DNA of 46,386 nt from Candidatus Endobugula sertula (GCA_001723645.1 MDLC01000025.1:1-46386); one strand, 5' to 3'; shown: positions 31,212 to 38,325, numbered from the stretch's first letter. Notes: a model not told the origin generated them from the sequence alone. A program made the numbers and translations.

Positions 31212-31258
31212 TGCCCAGAAGGCTTGCCCTTCTGGGCAACGCTTCTGGGCATTTTTTT
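31212..31258 (+). terminator. Terminator with two alternative 3' arms (attenuator-like)
   Basis: Arm A TGCCCAGAAGG (31212-31222) pairs perfectly with arm B CCTTCTGGGCA (31228-31238). A second copy of the 3' arm, C CTTCTGGGCA (31242-31251), is followed by seven T. A:B and A:C exclude each other: A:C is a terminator with a long loop, while A:B leaves C free. This arrangement lies between the gene ending at 31193 and the helicase start at 31285. Confidence 0.7.
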
Positions 31259-31284
31259 CATTGTTATATTATGAGGAGAATGTC

Positions 31285-33615
31285 ATGACTCAAGCACTAA
31301 CAACTGTTACTGCAGATGAAATTGAAGCGATTGCTGAAGCAGCGCCTTATCCACAAGTCACGGTTGGCTTAACGGATTTTATTGAAGACTATGGCCCATC
31401 ATTACTGGGCGCAATACACCGGCAGCTAAAGCCGGTATTTGACCCGAATGAGGAATCAGAACGGCGCAAGCGTTACCAAGCGGTGCTCTCTGACCTCAAG
31501 CGGAAACCGTTTCCCGCGCAAGAGAGGGCGGTATTGGCACTGGCTGAATTATTGATTGGCCAAGATCAATCTGCTGCGATCTTAAATGCAGAAATGGGTA
31601 CCGGCAAAACCATGATGGCCATTGCATTATCTTCGCTGATGTTTAGTGAAGGGTATTCAAAGTCACTGGTTATTTCACCGCCGCACTTGGTGTATAAGTG
31701 GCGACGGGAAATTTTAGAGACGGTACCCAATGCGCGAGTGTGGGTACTCAATGGTGTCGATACCTTAGCTAAGCTGCAGTGGTTACGTGACGGTTTATCG
31801 CCGGGGGATCCGTCTTCGACAGGGCCTGAGTTTTACATCCTGGGCCGTGTTCGTATGCGGATGGATTACCACTGGAAGCCGGTGTGTGACCAGCGTAAAC
31901 AGCATGAGTGGGATATTCACGAACAACGTGTCCATACCAGTGTGTTTGCGTCTTGTCCGCGGTGTGGTACTTACATCAAGGATAGTGCTGAAGAGCGGGT
32001 ATTAACCCCGGTGGAATTTCGTCGTGAAGATCGGCAGCGGTCATGCACAAACTGTGGTGAAGCATTGTGGACCTTGCATCGTCCTCGATCGGCACCGCCG
32101 AAAGACCATGAGGCGTTATTGCTCAAAGCACTACAGGCCATGCCAACGATCGGTCGTGTCACGGCACGTCGATTGATGGACTTACTGGGTGCAGATGCCC
32201 TCAATGACATGCTCTCGGATAACATCTATGAGTTTGTCAATTTGATGGATGAAGAGGGCGAGCTGGTATTTAGTGACTCTCAGGCTAAGCGTTTAGAACG
32301 TCACCTGGCAACGTATGAACATGCGCTATCGCAAGGTGGTTTTCAGCCGACAGAGTTTATTAAACGGTATCTGCCGAAGTACTTCTTTGATCTGCTAGTG
32401 GTTGATGAGGGGCATGAGTACAAAAACCCCGGATCAGCACAGGGGCAAGCGCTGGGTGTGTTGGCCACGCAAGTGCGTAAACGTCTTCTACTGACGGGTA
32501 CATTGATGGGAGGTTACGGAACGGATCTGTTTTATTTGTTATGGCGAATGATGCCGCAACAAATGATCCAGGAAGGTTATACCTACAGTCAGCGTAACTC
32601 ACTAGCCGCCGCCAGTATGGCCTTTATGCGCCGACACGGTGTTTTAAAGGAAGTCCTGAAGGTAACCGAAGGGGCAGACCATAAAACAGCGAAGGGACGC
32701 AGCGTGACCGTGCATACTGTCAAGGCGCCTGGCTTCGGCCCAGAGGGTATTGTTCGGCATTTATTGCCGTTTACGGTATTTCTCAAGCTCAAGGATGTGG
32801 GTGCTGCGTTGCCCACGTATGATGAGCGCCTGGTTGAAGTTGAGATGACGTTAGCGCAAGCAGACGCCTATCAGCAGCTGTCAGTGCGACTGACTCAGCT
32901 GATGCGTGAGGCTCTAGCCAGGGGCGATCACACCCTGTTAGGTGTGGTGATTAATTGCCTATTGGCTTGGCCGGATTGTGCGTTTAGGGAAGAGCGAGTA
33001 CTTCATCCACGGACTAAGGCTGTGTTAGCGCATGTGCCGGCGATTTTTCAGGAGGATGAAGCATCACCCAAGGAAGATGAACTGGCCGAGTACTGCCTTG
33101 CCGAGTGCGATAAGGGACGCCGAGTGTTGGTCTATACGACGTACACTGGCAAACGCGATACGGCAAGCCGGTTGCAGGCACAGTTGCGTGATCGCGGTTT
33201 GAAGGTTGCTGTGTTGCGATCGTCAGTGGAGACAGCGAAGCGTGAGGATTGGGTGTTAAGTCAGGTTGATCGAGGCATCGATGTGCTGATTACTAATCCT
33301 GAGTTGGTAAAGACGGGGCTGGATATGTTGGAGTTTCCCTCCATCGCCTTTATGCAGACTGGCTACAATGTCTATACTGTTATGCAAGCCGCTCGCCGTT
33401 CTTGGCTTATTGGCCAGCACAAACCGGTAGAGGTGGTATTTTTTGGGTATCAGCTGACGGCACAAATGGCGTGCCTTGCGCTGATGGCTGAAAAAATAGC
33501 AGTATCCATGTCTACCAGTGGTGATATGCCCTCTACAGGCCTGGATAGCTTGAATGAGACCGGAGATAGCATCGAGGTAGCGTTAGCTCGCCAGCTGCTT
33601 TCTCAGGGCTCCTAG
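31285..33615 (+). CDS. SNF2-like superfamily 2 helicase/ATPase
   Basis: A 776-residue SF2 ATPase from ATG 31285 (GAGGAG upstream). Walker A is NAEMGTGKTMM (Lys108), motif Ia SLVISPPHLVYKWRREI, Walker B VVDEGHEYKN (about 373-382), motif III LLTGTLMGG, and helicase C motifs RRVLVYTTYTGKRDTA, VLITNPELVKTGLDM and MQAARRSWLIGQ (arginine finger). A zinc-binding pair CPRC (224, 227) and CTNC (254, 257) is inserted between motifs I and II, followed by a helical insertion. The family is a regular part of this ICE type and probably translocates on DNA during replication or transfer. Its expression may be gated by the structure at 31212-31258. Confidence 0.82.
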   Translation: MTQALTTVTADEIEAIAEAAPYPQVTVGLTDFIEDYGPSLLGAIHRQLKPVFDPNEESERRKRYQAVLSDLKRKPFPAQERAVLALAELLIGQDQSAAILNAEMGTGKTMMAIALSSLMFSEGYSKSLVISPPHLVYKWRREILETVPNARVWVLNGVDTLAKLQWLRDGLSPGDPSSTGPEFYILGRVRMRMDYHWKPVCDQRKQHEWDIHEQRVHTSVFASCPRCGTYIKDSAEERVLTPVEFRREDRQRSCTNCGEALWTLHRPRSAPPKDHEALLLKALQAMPTIGRVTARRLMDLLGADALNDMLSDNIYEFVNLMDEEGELVFSDSQAKRLERHLATYEHALSQGGFQPTEFIKRYLPKYFFDLLVVDEGHEYKNPGSAQGQALGVLATQVRKRLLLTGTLMGGYGTDLFYLLWRMMPQQMIQEGYTYSQRNSLAAASMAFMRRHGVLKEVLKVTEGADHKTAKGRSVTVHTVKAPGFGPEGIVRHLLPFTVFLKLKDVGAALPTYDERLVEVEMTLAQADAYQQLSVRLTQLMREALARGDHTLLGVVINCLLAWPDCAFREERVLHPRTKAVLAHVPAIFQEDEASPKEDELAEYCLAECDKGRRVLVYTTYTGKRDTASRLQAQLRDRGLKVAVLRSSVETAKREDWVLSQVDRGIDVLITNPELVKTGLDMLEFPSIAFMQTGYNVYTVMQAARRSWLIGQHKPVEVVFFGYQLTAQMACLALMAEKIAVSMSTSGDMPSTGLDSLNETGDSIEVALARQLLSQGS

Positions 33616-33622
33616 AGGCGAT

Positions 33623-33653
33623 AAGTGAAGGATACAAGGATGTATCTTCACTT
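33623..33653. terminator. Stem-loop between convergent genes
   Basis: AAGTGAAG-g-ATACA (33623-33636), loop AGGA, TGTAT-CTTCACTT (33641-33653): 13 bp with a single bulge. It separates the plus-strand helicase from the minus-strand gene at 33668 and may terminate both, although there is no long T run. Confidence 0.5.
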
Positions 33654-33667
33654 CACTTATCAATCAG

Positions 33668-33877
33668 CTAGTCTGATAACGATGTATTGTTTGCTTTGTA
33701 ATTTTCTATCAAGGTCTGTAACGACCAACCCGATAGTGAAATAAACACATCATCTAAAGCGGCCTTTGTTTCAGCATTGGATCCTTCATATCTATCGATA
33801 ATTCTGCTGCAGCTAGTTCCAGATCTGTAATCGCAGTCGGTATTCATTTCTTCGATAATTAATTCTTGTAAAGACAT
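33668..33877 (-). CDS. Small hypothetical protein
   Basis: A 69-residue protein on the minus strand. The start at 33877 is chosen because GGAGAAC lies 7 bases upstream; the frame is open further but without a site. The product (SLQELIIEEMNTDCDYRSGTSCSRIIDRYEGSNAETKAALDD) is acidic and helical with no known domain. It is the last gene of the minus-strand run behind DUF5131 and the SprT-like gene, separated from DUF5131 by 182 bases. Confidence 0.5.
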   Translation of the reverse strand: MSLQELIIEEMNTDCDYRSGTSCSRIIDRYEGSNAETKAALDDVFISLSGWSLQTLIENYKANNTSLSD

Positions 33878-34059
33878 TGTTTGTTCTCCGTAAAATCGGT
33901 TTAAGGGGTGGTGTTTTAAAATCACCAAACCCTGACCGACTGGCGAAGTCTGGGGTAGCAAACGATAAGAGGAGGGGGATCACCCGGTCTGCACAAGCAA
34001 CGCGCGGAAGATTGGGGAAACCTCTTTTAGAGCGCGAGGGCAAGGCCATTAGCAGATAG
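33878..34059 (-). other. Gene-free 182-base leader region
   Basis: No credible gene. On the minus strand it would be the leader of the gene at 33668-33877. It holds several possible stems, for example GACCG/CGGTC spanning about 33932-33993 and a Pro/Gly-codon-poor GC-rich stretch, but the folding is not clear enough to compare with the other leaders. A 60-codon frame on the plus strand has no ribosome binding site and looks random. Confidence 0.4.
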
Positions 34060-34797
34060 TCAACTTGCGATAGCTATGGCAGGAATTTGATCCCATGTTT
34101 TTCCCTGTAAAAGTCGGCCATTATTTTTTTTTGCTCGTTTAATGCCATCCTGTCCCCAGGTTCCCCATTGCTTAAAGAAAAAATTAACGTTGGCTGTTGC
34201 GCATTGATCTTTGATATTGATCGCCCAAGACTCTTCCATAGGCCGAGCCTTTGTACCTGATTCACCGCCAACGATAACCCAGTGAATCCCCTGTAGAGAT
34301 AGTGTGCCGAGATCTTCAAGTAAGGGCTCTATCGAGAGAAATCGTGTTTGTGCGTTGATTGTCTGTAGGTCTTTAATACGTGGTTTACCATAGGTGCAAT
34401 CTTCTACAGAAACGCCTAGCCAGGCATTACTGGGGACGCTGCGTGTAGTGAAGTACTCGAGCATACGTTCACTGCGCTTTGTGAGTATTTGATAGGTATG
34501 CCATGGTGTGTCCTTGATGACGCTGATGACCTGATCAATAAAAGCAAATGGTACTGCATCAAGAAATAGGTCACTCATAGAATTGACAAAATACATGGTA
34601 GGCTTGCAGCGCTTTTTGGGTTGATCCAAGCGTTCAGGTAGTAGGCTTAGTGCAAAGCCGTTGTCGTAACCCGGTGCGCCCATTGCCTGTAGTCGTCGTG
34701 ACATGGATTCAGCATAACAATACTTGCACCCCGGTGATATTTTGGTGCAACCGGTAACCGGATTCCAAGTTGCTTCTGTCCACTCGATCTTACTCAT
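34060..34797 (-). CDS. DUF5131 (phage Gp37/Gp68-like) radical-SAM-type protein
   Basis: A 245-residue protein of the Gp37/Gp68 family. It starts SKIEWTEATWNPVTGC and has the cysteine cluster C17-x6-C24-x2-C27 (TKISPGCKYCYAE) that is like a radical SAM iron-sulfur site. Also typical are YFVNSMSDLF, TYQILTKRSERM, WLGVSVE, LSIEPLL, GIHWVIVGGESG and FFFKQWG. Family members are common on phages and ICEs, sometimes beside a three-Cys-motif partner protein, which is not seen here. The reaction is unknown. GAGG lies 7 bases upstream of the ATG and 15 bases separate it from the SprT-like gene, so the two form an operon read leftward. Confidence 0.82.
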   Translation of the reverse strand: MSKIEWTEATWNPVTGCTKISPGCKYCYAESMSRRLQAMGAPGYDNGFALSLLPERLDQPKKRCKPTMYFVNSMSDLFLDAVPFAFIDQVISVIKDTPWHTYQILTKRSERMLEYFTTRSVPSNAWLGVSVEDCTYGKPRIKDLQTINAQTRFLSIEPLLEDLGTLSLQGIHWVIVGGESGTKARPMEESWAINIKDQCATANVNFFFKQWGTWGQDGIKRAKKNNGRLLQGKTWDQIPAIAIAS

Positions 34798-34812
34798 ACA
34801 TGCCTCACTGTA

Positions 34813-35694
34813 TTATTCAGGATCCACGCTAACGAAAGGCTGTGTGCATTCAGCGCAGACAATTTTCAAGTTGGGTCTGCCCCATACCAGGTTGTCGCAT
34901 CCACAACGGTACTTGGTTCTGGTTGGTGGCTTTTTGATTTTGGCAGCGACAGGCAAGAACACCGTTGCTTCATTCTGGCCGAAGTCGCAAGTGACGACGA
35001 CCGACGAGGATTCCTCATCGTCATCCTCTGCAGAGGACGTTACGCATTCATTGCTCAGCAGGGTAGTTTCATCACTGTAAGTCATCGAAGGTGGTGTAAA
35101 GGTCTCGCCATCTTCTTCGCTTTCTGCCTCAGCAATTTGTGCTTGGGTAAATACTTTGAGTGGCCGTACTGTCGTGTTGGCCGTCATGCGGTCTACCCAC
35201 GTGAGCCAAAAGCCCTTGGCTAGTAGTTCTTTGGCTGCTTGATGGAAGGCTCCGTCAGAGAGAATAAAATCATCCATCTCTTCCCCGGTGCGTTTACCAC
35301 CTGGCCAGCCGGTGTTAGAGGGGATGAGTCCTATGGATTCCATTTTCTTTGACCATTCCCGATTGTGGTATCCCCGGCGACCAGGATTCCCAAAGGTATG
35401 TTGCCAAACATGACATTGTTCGTGAACCATGGTCTGGAAAACTTCTTCAATACTGCTACCGAGAAAGTACTCTGGATTGATAGCCAGTTCATGCACCTTG
35501 TCACCTTCGCGGCTAATCCAGCGATCAATGGAGACGTACCCCATGGTTTTGACACGCCGTTGTAGCACGATTAGGCAGTGGGGCAGCTTGCCATTGAACA
35601 AGCGGTCATTGAAGTGGATATAGGCCTTCTCCAGCTCGCTATAGGCTTGCTGGGTTGGGCTATGTGTTGAGGTTTGGTTTGTACTTTTGGTCAT
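34813..35694 (-). CDS. SprT-like zinc metalloprotease domain protein
   Basis: A 293-residue protein from ATG 35694 (minus strand). Residues 18-130 form a SprT-like domain: SELEKAYIHFNDRLFNGKLP, then the metal site HEQCH (91-95) and GYHNREW as third ligand region. An acidic linker (about 205-245) follows and the C-terminus has a zinc ribbon (YRCGC ... CAEC). SprT/Spartan proteins cut DNA-protein crosslinks; ICE versions could clear relaxase or replication proteins from DNA. No ribosome binding site precedes the ATG, and the predicted promoter places the transcript start at or beside the ATG, so a leaderless message is likely. A palindrome at 35704-35721 lies in the promoter. Confidence 0.78.
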   Translation of the reverse strand: MTKSTNQTSTHSPTQQAYSELEKAYIHFNDRLFNGKLPHCLIVLQRRVKTMGYVSIDRWISREGDKVHELAINPEYFLGSSIEEVFQTMVHEQCHVWQHTFGNPGRRGYHNREWSKKMESIGLIPSNTGWPGGKRTGEEMDDFILSDGAFHQAAKELLAKGFWLTWVDRMTANTTVRPLKVFTQAQIAEAESEEDGETFTPPSMTYSDETTLLSNECVTSSAEDDDEESSSVVVTCDFGQNEATVFLPVAAKIKKPPTRTKYRCGCDNLVWGRPNLKIVCAECTQPFVSVDPE

Positions 35695-35703
35695 GGGTAA
35701 ATT

Positions 35704-35721
35704 TTGGATTGTACAATCCAA
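35704..35721. promoter_or_regulatory. Palindromic operator in the SprT-like gene promoter
   Basis: TTGGATTGTACAATCCAA is a perfect 18-base palindrome 10 bases upstream of ATG 35694. On the minus strand TTGACA (35729-35724) stands 17 bases before CAAAAT (35706-35701), so the palindrome fills the spacer and would block RNA polymerase when bound. Confidence 0.6.
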
Positions 35722-35777
35722 TCTGTCAAGAAAAGGGAGAGGATATTGGGGATAGCCGTTGAAAGTAGGGTGTTTTA

Positions 35778-35806
35778 TTGACAATGGGCAGCTGTTCACT
35801 TATAAA
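35778..35806 (+). promoter_or_regulatory. Promoter of leader copy B
   Basis: TTGACA (35778-35783), 17-base spacer, TATAAA (35801-35806): a near-consensus promoter; start expected about 35813. Confidence 0.75.
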
Positions 35807-35812
35807 TCAGCC

Positions 35813-36052
35813 ATAAGTTTTGGCCAGTGTGCCGACTTTGTTAAAAGATCATCCGTCAGTGCGGTGCCTCCGGGCAGTGATGATCGGGCGAAAGCCTGGC
35901 ACTGTTATTCCACACTCAGCAAGCCTCGCTTGCTTCATTTCACCCACGGGGTATGACATCCCTTAGTGGGTTTCGTATTTCCGTGTTTTCAACCCTATGG
36001 GGGCATATTCCCCCAAGGGAACTGTGTCTCCGTTATATGGAGAATACATACC
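35813..36052 (+). promoter_or_regulatory. Structured pseudoknot leader RNA, copy B
   Basis: P0 GGC-CAGTGT-GCC (35822-35833). P1 GATCATC (35847-35853) pairs with GATGATC (35879-35885). P2 CAGTGC (35857-35862) pairs with GCACTG (35899-35904), interleaved. Inner hairpins are GCC-TCCG-GGC (35866-35875) and GGC-GAAA-GCC (35887-35896). AGCAAGC-CTC-GCTTGCT (35918-35934) follows, then two hairpins of the ACCC/GGGT type (35942-35971 and 35992-36019). TCTCC (36027-36031) pairs with GGAGA (36039-36043), the ribosome binding site. Closest to copy A in sequence; the double terminal hairpin is unique to this copy. Confidence 0.8.
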
Positions 36053-36487
36053 ATGAACCACTCAGATAATACTTCCATGCTGTATTTGTTAGATATTCAG
36101 CTGGAAGTGGATTATGCAAATGACGAAGCGGCTCCCATGTTTGATGTTAAACGTGAGTTGCAGGGCTCTTACCCCAAGAAAGCATCGGATCCAGACATGC
36201 CTTATCCGGGCAGCGTACTATGTGTGGATCAAAATCGGCATGTGATTTTGGCGTATGCCGATATGTCATCGTCGTGGTCTACCATTGTCGCTGAAATCAT
36301 TACAGCAGAGGATTTAGGTCGATTTGCGGCGATGAATGCGTTGAACGGCGATACACTTGACCCTGCTATGCGTGCGTTTGTGCATTCAATACAGCCGGGA
36401 AAGGCGTATGCTGACCGATTACTCGATGCAATGGATGGTTGGCTGAAAGGCTGGATTGAGCATCGATCAAAGCGATCCGTCTCATAA
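36053..36487 (+). CDS. Hypothetical protein under leader control
   Basis: A 144-residue soluble protein; ATG 36053 follows GGAGA with good spacing. Beta-rich N-terminal half (LYLLDIQLEVDYANDEAAPMFDVKRELQG, GSVLCVDQNRHVILAYADMSSSWSTIVAEII) and a helical C-terminal half (YADRLLDAMDGWLKGWIEHR). I recognise no family. It sits directly behind leader copy B and ahead of leader copy C, so both this gene and the next are under the same kind of RNA control. Confidence 0.6.
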   Translation: MNHSDNTSMLYLLDIQLEVDYANDEAAPMFDVKRELQGSYPKKASDPDMPYPGSVLCVDQNRHVILAYADMSSSWSTIVAEIITAEDLGRFAAMNALNGDTLDPAMRAFVHSIQPGKAYADRLLDAMDGWLKGWIEHRSKRSVS

Positions 36488-36529
36488 TGACGCTTGACCT
36501 TTGTGGTGCAGCCTGATTGAATGGTCTTA

Positions 36530-36734
36530 TCAAGTTCAGCACTATCGCTGACTTTATACGAAAGATCATTCGTCAGTGCGGCGCCTCTTCAGGCAGCAAT
36601 GATCGGGCGCAAGCTTGGCACTGTCATTTCTTCTTAGGCAAGGTATCTTGCTTATTCTCACCCACGGGGGACACTGAATCCCCGTGAGGGTTTTCATATC
36701 TCCTGCAAAATCACTACTTCACTTGGAGATAATT
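36530..36734 (+). promoter_or_regulatory. Structured pseudoknot leader RNA, copy C
   Basis: P0 TCAGC-ACTATC-GCTGA (about 36537-36551). P1 GATCATT (36564-36570) pairs with AATGATC (36598-36604): relative to A and B the closing pair changed from C-G to T-A on both sides. P2 CAGTGC (36574-36579) pairs with GCACTG (36618-36623). Inner hairpins are GCCT-CTTC-AGGC (36583-36594) and GC-GCAA-GC (36607-36614). GCAAG-GTAT-CTTGC (36638-36651) and ACCC-ACGGGGGA / TCCCCGTG-AGGGT (about 36660-36691) follow. ATCTCC (36698-36703) pairs with GGAGAT (36725-36730) at the ribosome binding site. No clear promoter, so it may be read from the gene upstream. Confidence 0.8.
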
Positions 36735-36965
36735 ATGTATACGACAAAAAGACCAGAGCCATTTTATGGTTGGGGACAATTAGCGCAAAGTTATGGATGC
36801 GGAAGATTACATTTAACAGTACTTTCATCGGCTAAAGGCTACTACATCGGAACGTGTGATGAAGACGGGCCAGTCAGTCGTGAATCTGTTGAGTATTACG
36901 AGATGCATTCCACAGCTAAGGCAGCGCTCGAGGAGCAGTCATGGACACAGCGCCTTGATGCGTGA
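36735..36965 (+). CDS. Hypothetical protein under leader control
   Basis: A 76-residue protein; ATG 36735 follows TTGGAGAT. Strands around LHLTVLSSAKGYYIGTCDEDGPVSRESVEYYEMHS and a short helix; three cysteines or fewer, no known family. Like the genes at 26936 and 36053 it is a small protein of unknown function placed behind a pseudoknot leader. A terminator follows at 36976. Confidence 0.6.
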   Translation: MYTTKRPEPFYGWGQLAQSYGCGRLHLTVLSSAKGYYIGTCDEDGPVSRESVEYYEMHSTAKAALEEQSWTQRLDA

Positions 36966-36975
36966 TTCATCTGAA

Positions 36976-37007
36976 TGGCTGACCTCTTTGGAGGTTGGCC
37001 ATTTTTT
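36976..37007 (+). terminator. Rho-independent terminator
   Basis: TGGCTGACCTC-TTTG-GAGGTTGGCCA (11 bp with two wobble pairs) followed by TTTTTT. Confidence 0.88.
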
Positions 37008-37032
37008 ATGAGGCCTCGATTCGTTGTAAAAC

Positions 37033-37065
37033 ATTACGCTATATATATAATGTATATAGCGTAAT
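37033..37065. promoter_or_regulatory. vapBC operator
   Basis: ATTACGCTATATA (37033-37045) and TATATAGCGTAAT (37053-37065) form a perfect 13-bp inverted repeat with a 7-base AT spacer, 24 bases before the vapB start. VapB-VapC complexes usually bind such sites to repress the operon. The half-site ATATAGCGTA recurs upstream of the HigBA-type pair at 45562. Confidence 0.7.
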
Positions 37066-37088
37066 AATAAACGACGAGAAGGTGAGTT

Positions 37089-37331
37089 ATGTCATCAAGT
37101 AACAAGGGTACTGTTTTTGAAAACAATCGTACACAGGCAGTTCGCTTGCCTGCCGGGCAACGATTCCCCAAAGGCGTGAAAAACGTGATTGTCAGGAAGC
37201 GAGGAAACGAGAGGATACTGTCACCGGTTGATCATTCCTGGGATAGCTTCTTTCTCGATGATGATGGGGTGTCCGATGACTTTATGGTGGATCGGCCAGA
37301 GCAACATCAGCAAGATCGGGAGTCTTTATAA
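37089..37331 (+). CDS. vapB: VapB-type (AbrB fold) antitoxin
   Basis: An 80-residue antitoxin. The first half is a SpoVT/AbrB DNA-binding domain (GTVFENNRTQAVRLPAGQRFPKGVKNVIVRKRGNERIL), the second half an acidic toxin-binding tail (WDSFFLDDDGVSDDFMVDRPEQ). It overlaps the vapC start by one base. It should neutralise VapC and bind the operator at 37033-37065. Confidence 0.88.
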   Translation: MSSSNKGTVFENNRTQAVRLPAGQRFPKGVKNVIVRKRGNERILSPVDHSWDSFFLDDDGVSDDFMVDRPEQHQQDRESL

Positions 37332-37756
37332 TGCTCAAGTACATGCTGGATACCAATATTGTCATTTATGTCATGAAGCGACGACCGATAGAGGTGCTGG
37401 ATATTTTTAACGATCGAGCGGGGCTTATGTGTATTAGTGCGATCACATTATCGGAGCTAATGCACGGTGCTGAGAAAAGTGAGAGGGTATCTCATAACCT
37501 GTCCAAAGTTGAAGATTTCGCTTCACGTATTGATGTGCTGGAATATGGTGAATTAGCTGCAGGTCACTATGGTGACATTCGGGCAGCTCTTGAAAAGCAG
37601 GGGCAAACTATCGGTGTTAATGATCTGCATATTGCAGGTCATGCTCGAAGTGAAGGGCTTACCATTGTGACCAATAATGAAAAAGAATTCCTACGTGTAC
37701 CTGGTCTAAGAGTAGAGAACTGGGTTGAGGAAGCAAAAGTGAATAATAGGAAGTGA
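37331..37756 (+). CDS. vapC: VapC PIN-domain toxin
   Basis: A 141-residue PIN-domain nuclease of the VapC/FitB type with Asp7 (YMLDTNI), Glu42 (TLSELMHGAEKS), Asp98 (GVNDLHIAGHA) and the TNNEKEF end strand. Known relatives cut initiator tRNA. Complete and paired with vapB, so probably functional. It differs clearly from the PIN toxin at 26019, which has a Phd-type partner, so the element carries two independent PIN systems. Confidence 0.9.
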   Translation: MLKYMLDTNIVIYVMKRRPIEVLDIFNDRAGLMCISAITLSELMHGAEKSERVSHNLSKVEDFASRIDVLEYGELAAGHYGDIRAALEKQGQTIGVNDLHIAGHARSEGLTIVTNNEKEFLRVPGLRVENWVEEAKVNNRK

Positions 37757-37767
37757 TGAGAGAAAGT

Positions 37768-38019
37768 ATGAGTGTAACGGCAACTGAATTAAAAAATAGG
37801 CTGGGCAAATATATTGATGAATGTCAGGCGGAGCCTGTTGTGATCGAAAAGTCTGGGCGGGAATGTTGTGTGTTGCTGTCTATGCGCCGATATGAAGAAT
37901 TATGTCAGATAGAAGAGAAGCTTTGGGATATGCGTGCGCAACAGGCAGAAAGTGAAGGGTTTATGAGTCACGAAGAAGTGCGTGATGTATTAGTCAGTGG
38001 TCCAGAAAAAACTGAATAA
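37768..38019 (+). CDS. Phd/YefM-type antitoxin without an obvious toxin
   Basis: An 83-residue protein; ATG 37768 gives the typical start SVTATELKNRLGKYIDECQAEPVVIEKSGRECCVLLSMRRYEEL, while a GTG at 37753 overlapping the vapC stop is also possible. The C-terminal tail (WDMRAQQAESEGFMSHEEVRDVL) is as in Phd-family antitoxins. The next gene (38035) is small and basic and does not look like Doc, YoeB or a PIN toxin, so this seems an orphan antitoxin or a third component attached to vapBC. It could neutralise toxins from competing elements. Confidence 0.75.
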   Translation: MSVTATELKNRLGKYIDECQAEPVVIEKSGRECCVLLSMRRYEELCQIEEKLWDMRAQQAESEGFMSHEEVRDVLVSGPEKTE

Positions 38020-38034
38020 AGGTGACAGACGATA

Positions 38035-38256
38035 GTGAGTAACGATGGCGATAATGAATTAACTGCACAGCAACGTGCAGAAAAAAAACGAAGTGAAAAG
38101 CGCAAAGGTAATCCTATTTTTACAACTGTAAGGTTCAAGCACGTCAAAGATAAGAAAATGGTAGACCGTGTTTTTAAGTTGCATGGTGGGACTCGTGAAG
38201 AAGCATTAATTGATGCGGCAAAGGCGCTTGAAAACGAACTAAAAAAAGAACAATAA
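38035..38256 (+). CDS. Small basic hypothetical protein
   Basis: A 73-residue, highly charged protein starting at GTG 38035. The N-terminus is a basic helix (QQRAEKKRSEKRKGN), followed by IFTTVRFKHVKDKKMVDRVFKLHGGTREEALIDAAKALENEL, which reads like a strand followed by two helices and could be a ribbon-helix-helix variant. It follows the Phd-type gene by 15 bases and may be its partner, but it has no toxin signature that I can name. Confidence 0.5.
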   Translation: MSNDGDNELTAQQRAEKKRSEKRKGNPIFTTVRFKHVKDKKMVDRVFKLHGGTREEALIDAAKALENELKKEQ

Positions 38257-38261
38257 AAAAC

Positions 38262-38303
38262 TTGATATATGGGCATGCCCATAATACACTATACCCATAG
38301 TGT
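38262..38303 (+). promoter_or_regulatory. Promoter with palindromic operator
   Basis: TTGATA (38262-38267), 17-base spacer, TACACT (38285-38290). The spacer holds TATGGGCATGCCCATA (38268-38283), a perfect 16-base palindrome, and ACACTAT-ACCC-ATAGTGT (38286-38303) covers the start site. The two palindromes share the ACCCAT/ATGGG element, so one repressor may bind both. Confidence 0.65.
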
Positions 38304-38325
38304 GATCGTTTATGGGAGAGTGGTC

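Noticed and set aside
33877-34059. A 60-codon plus-strand gene
   Set aside because: No ribosome binding site, basic random-looking product, and it lies in the leader of a minus-strand gene.
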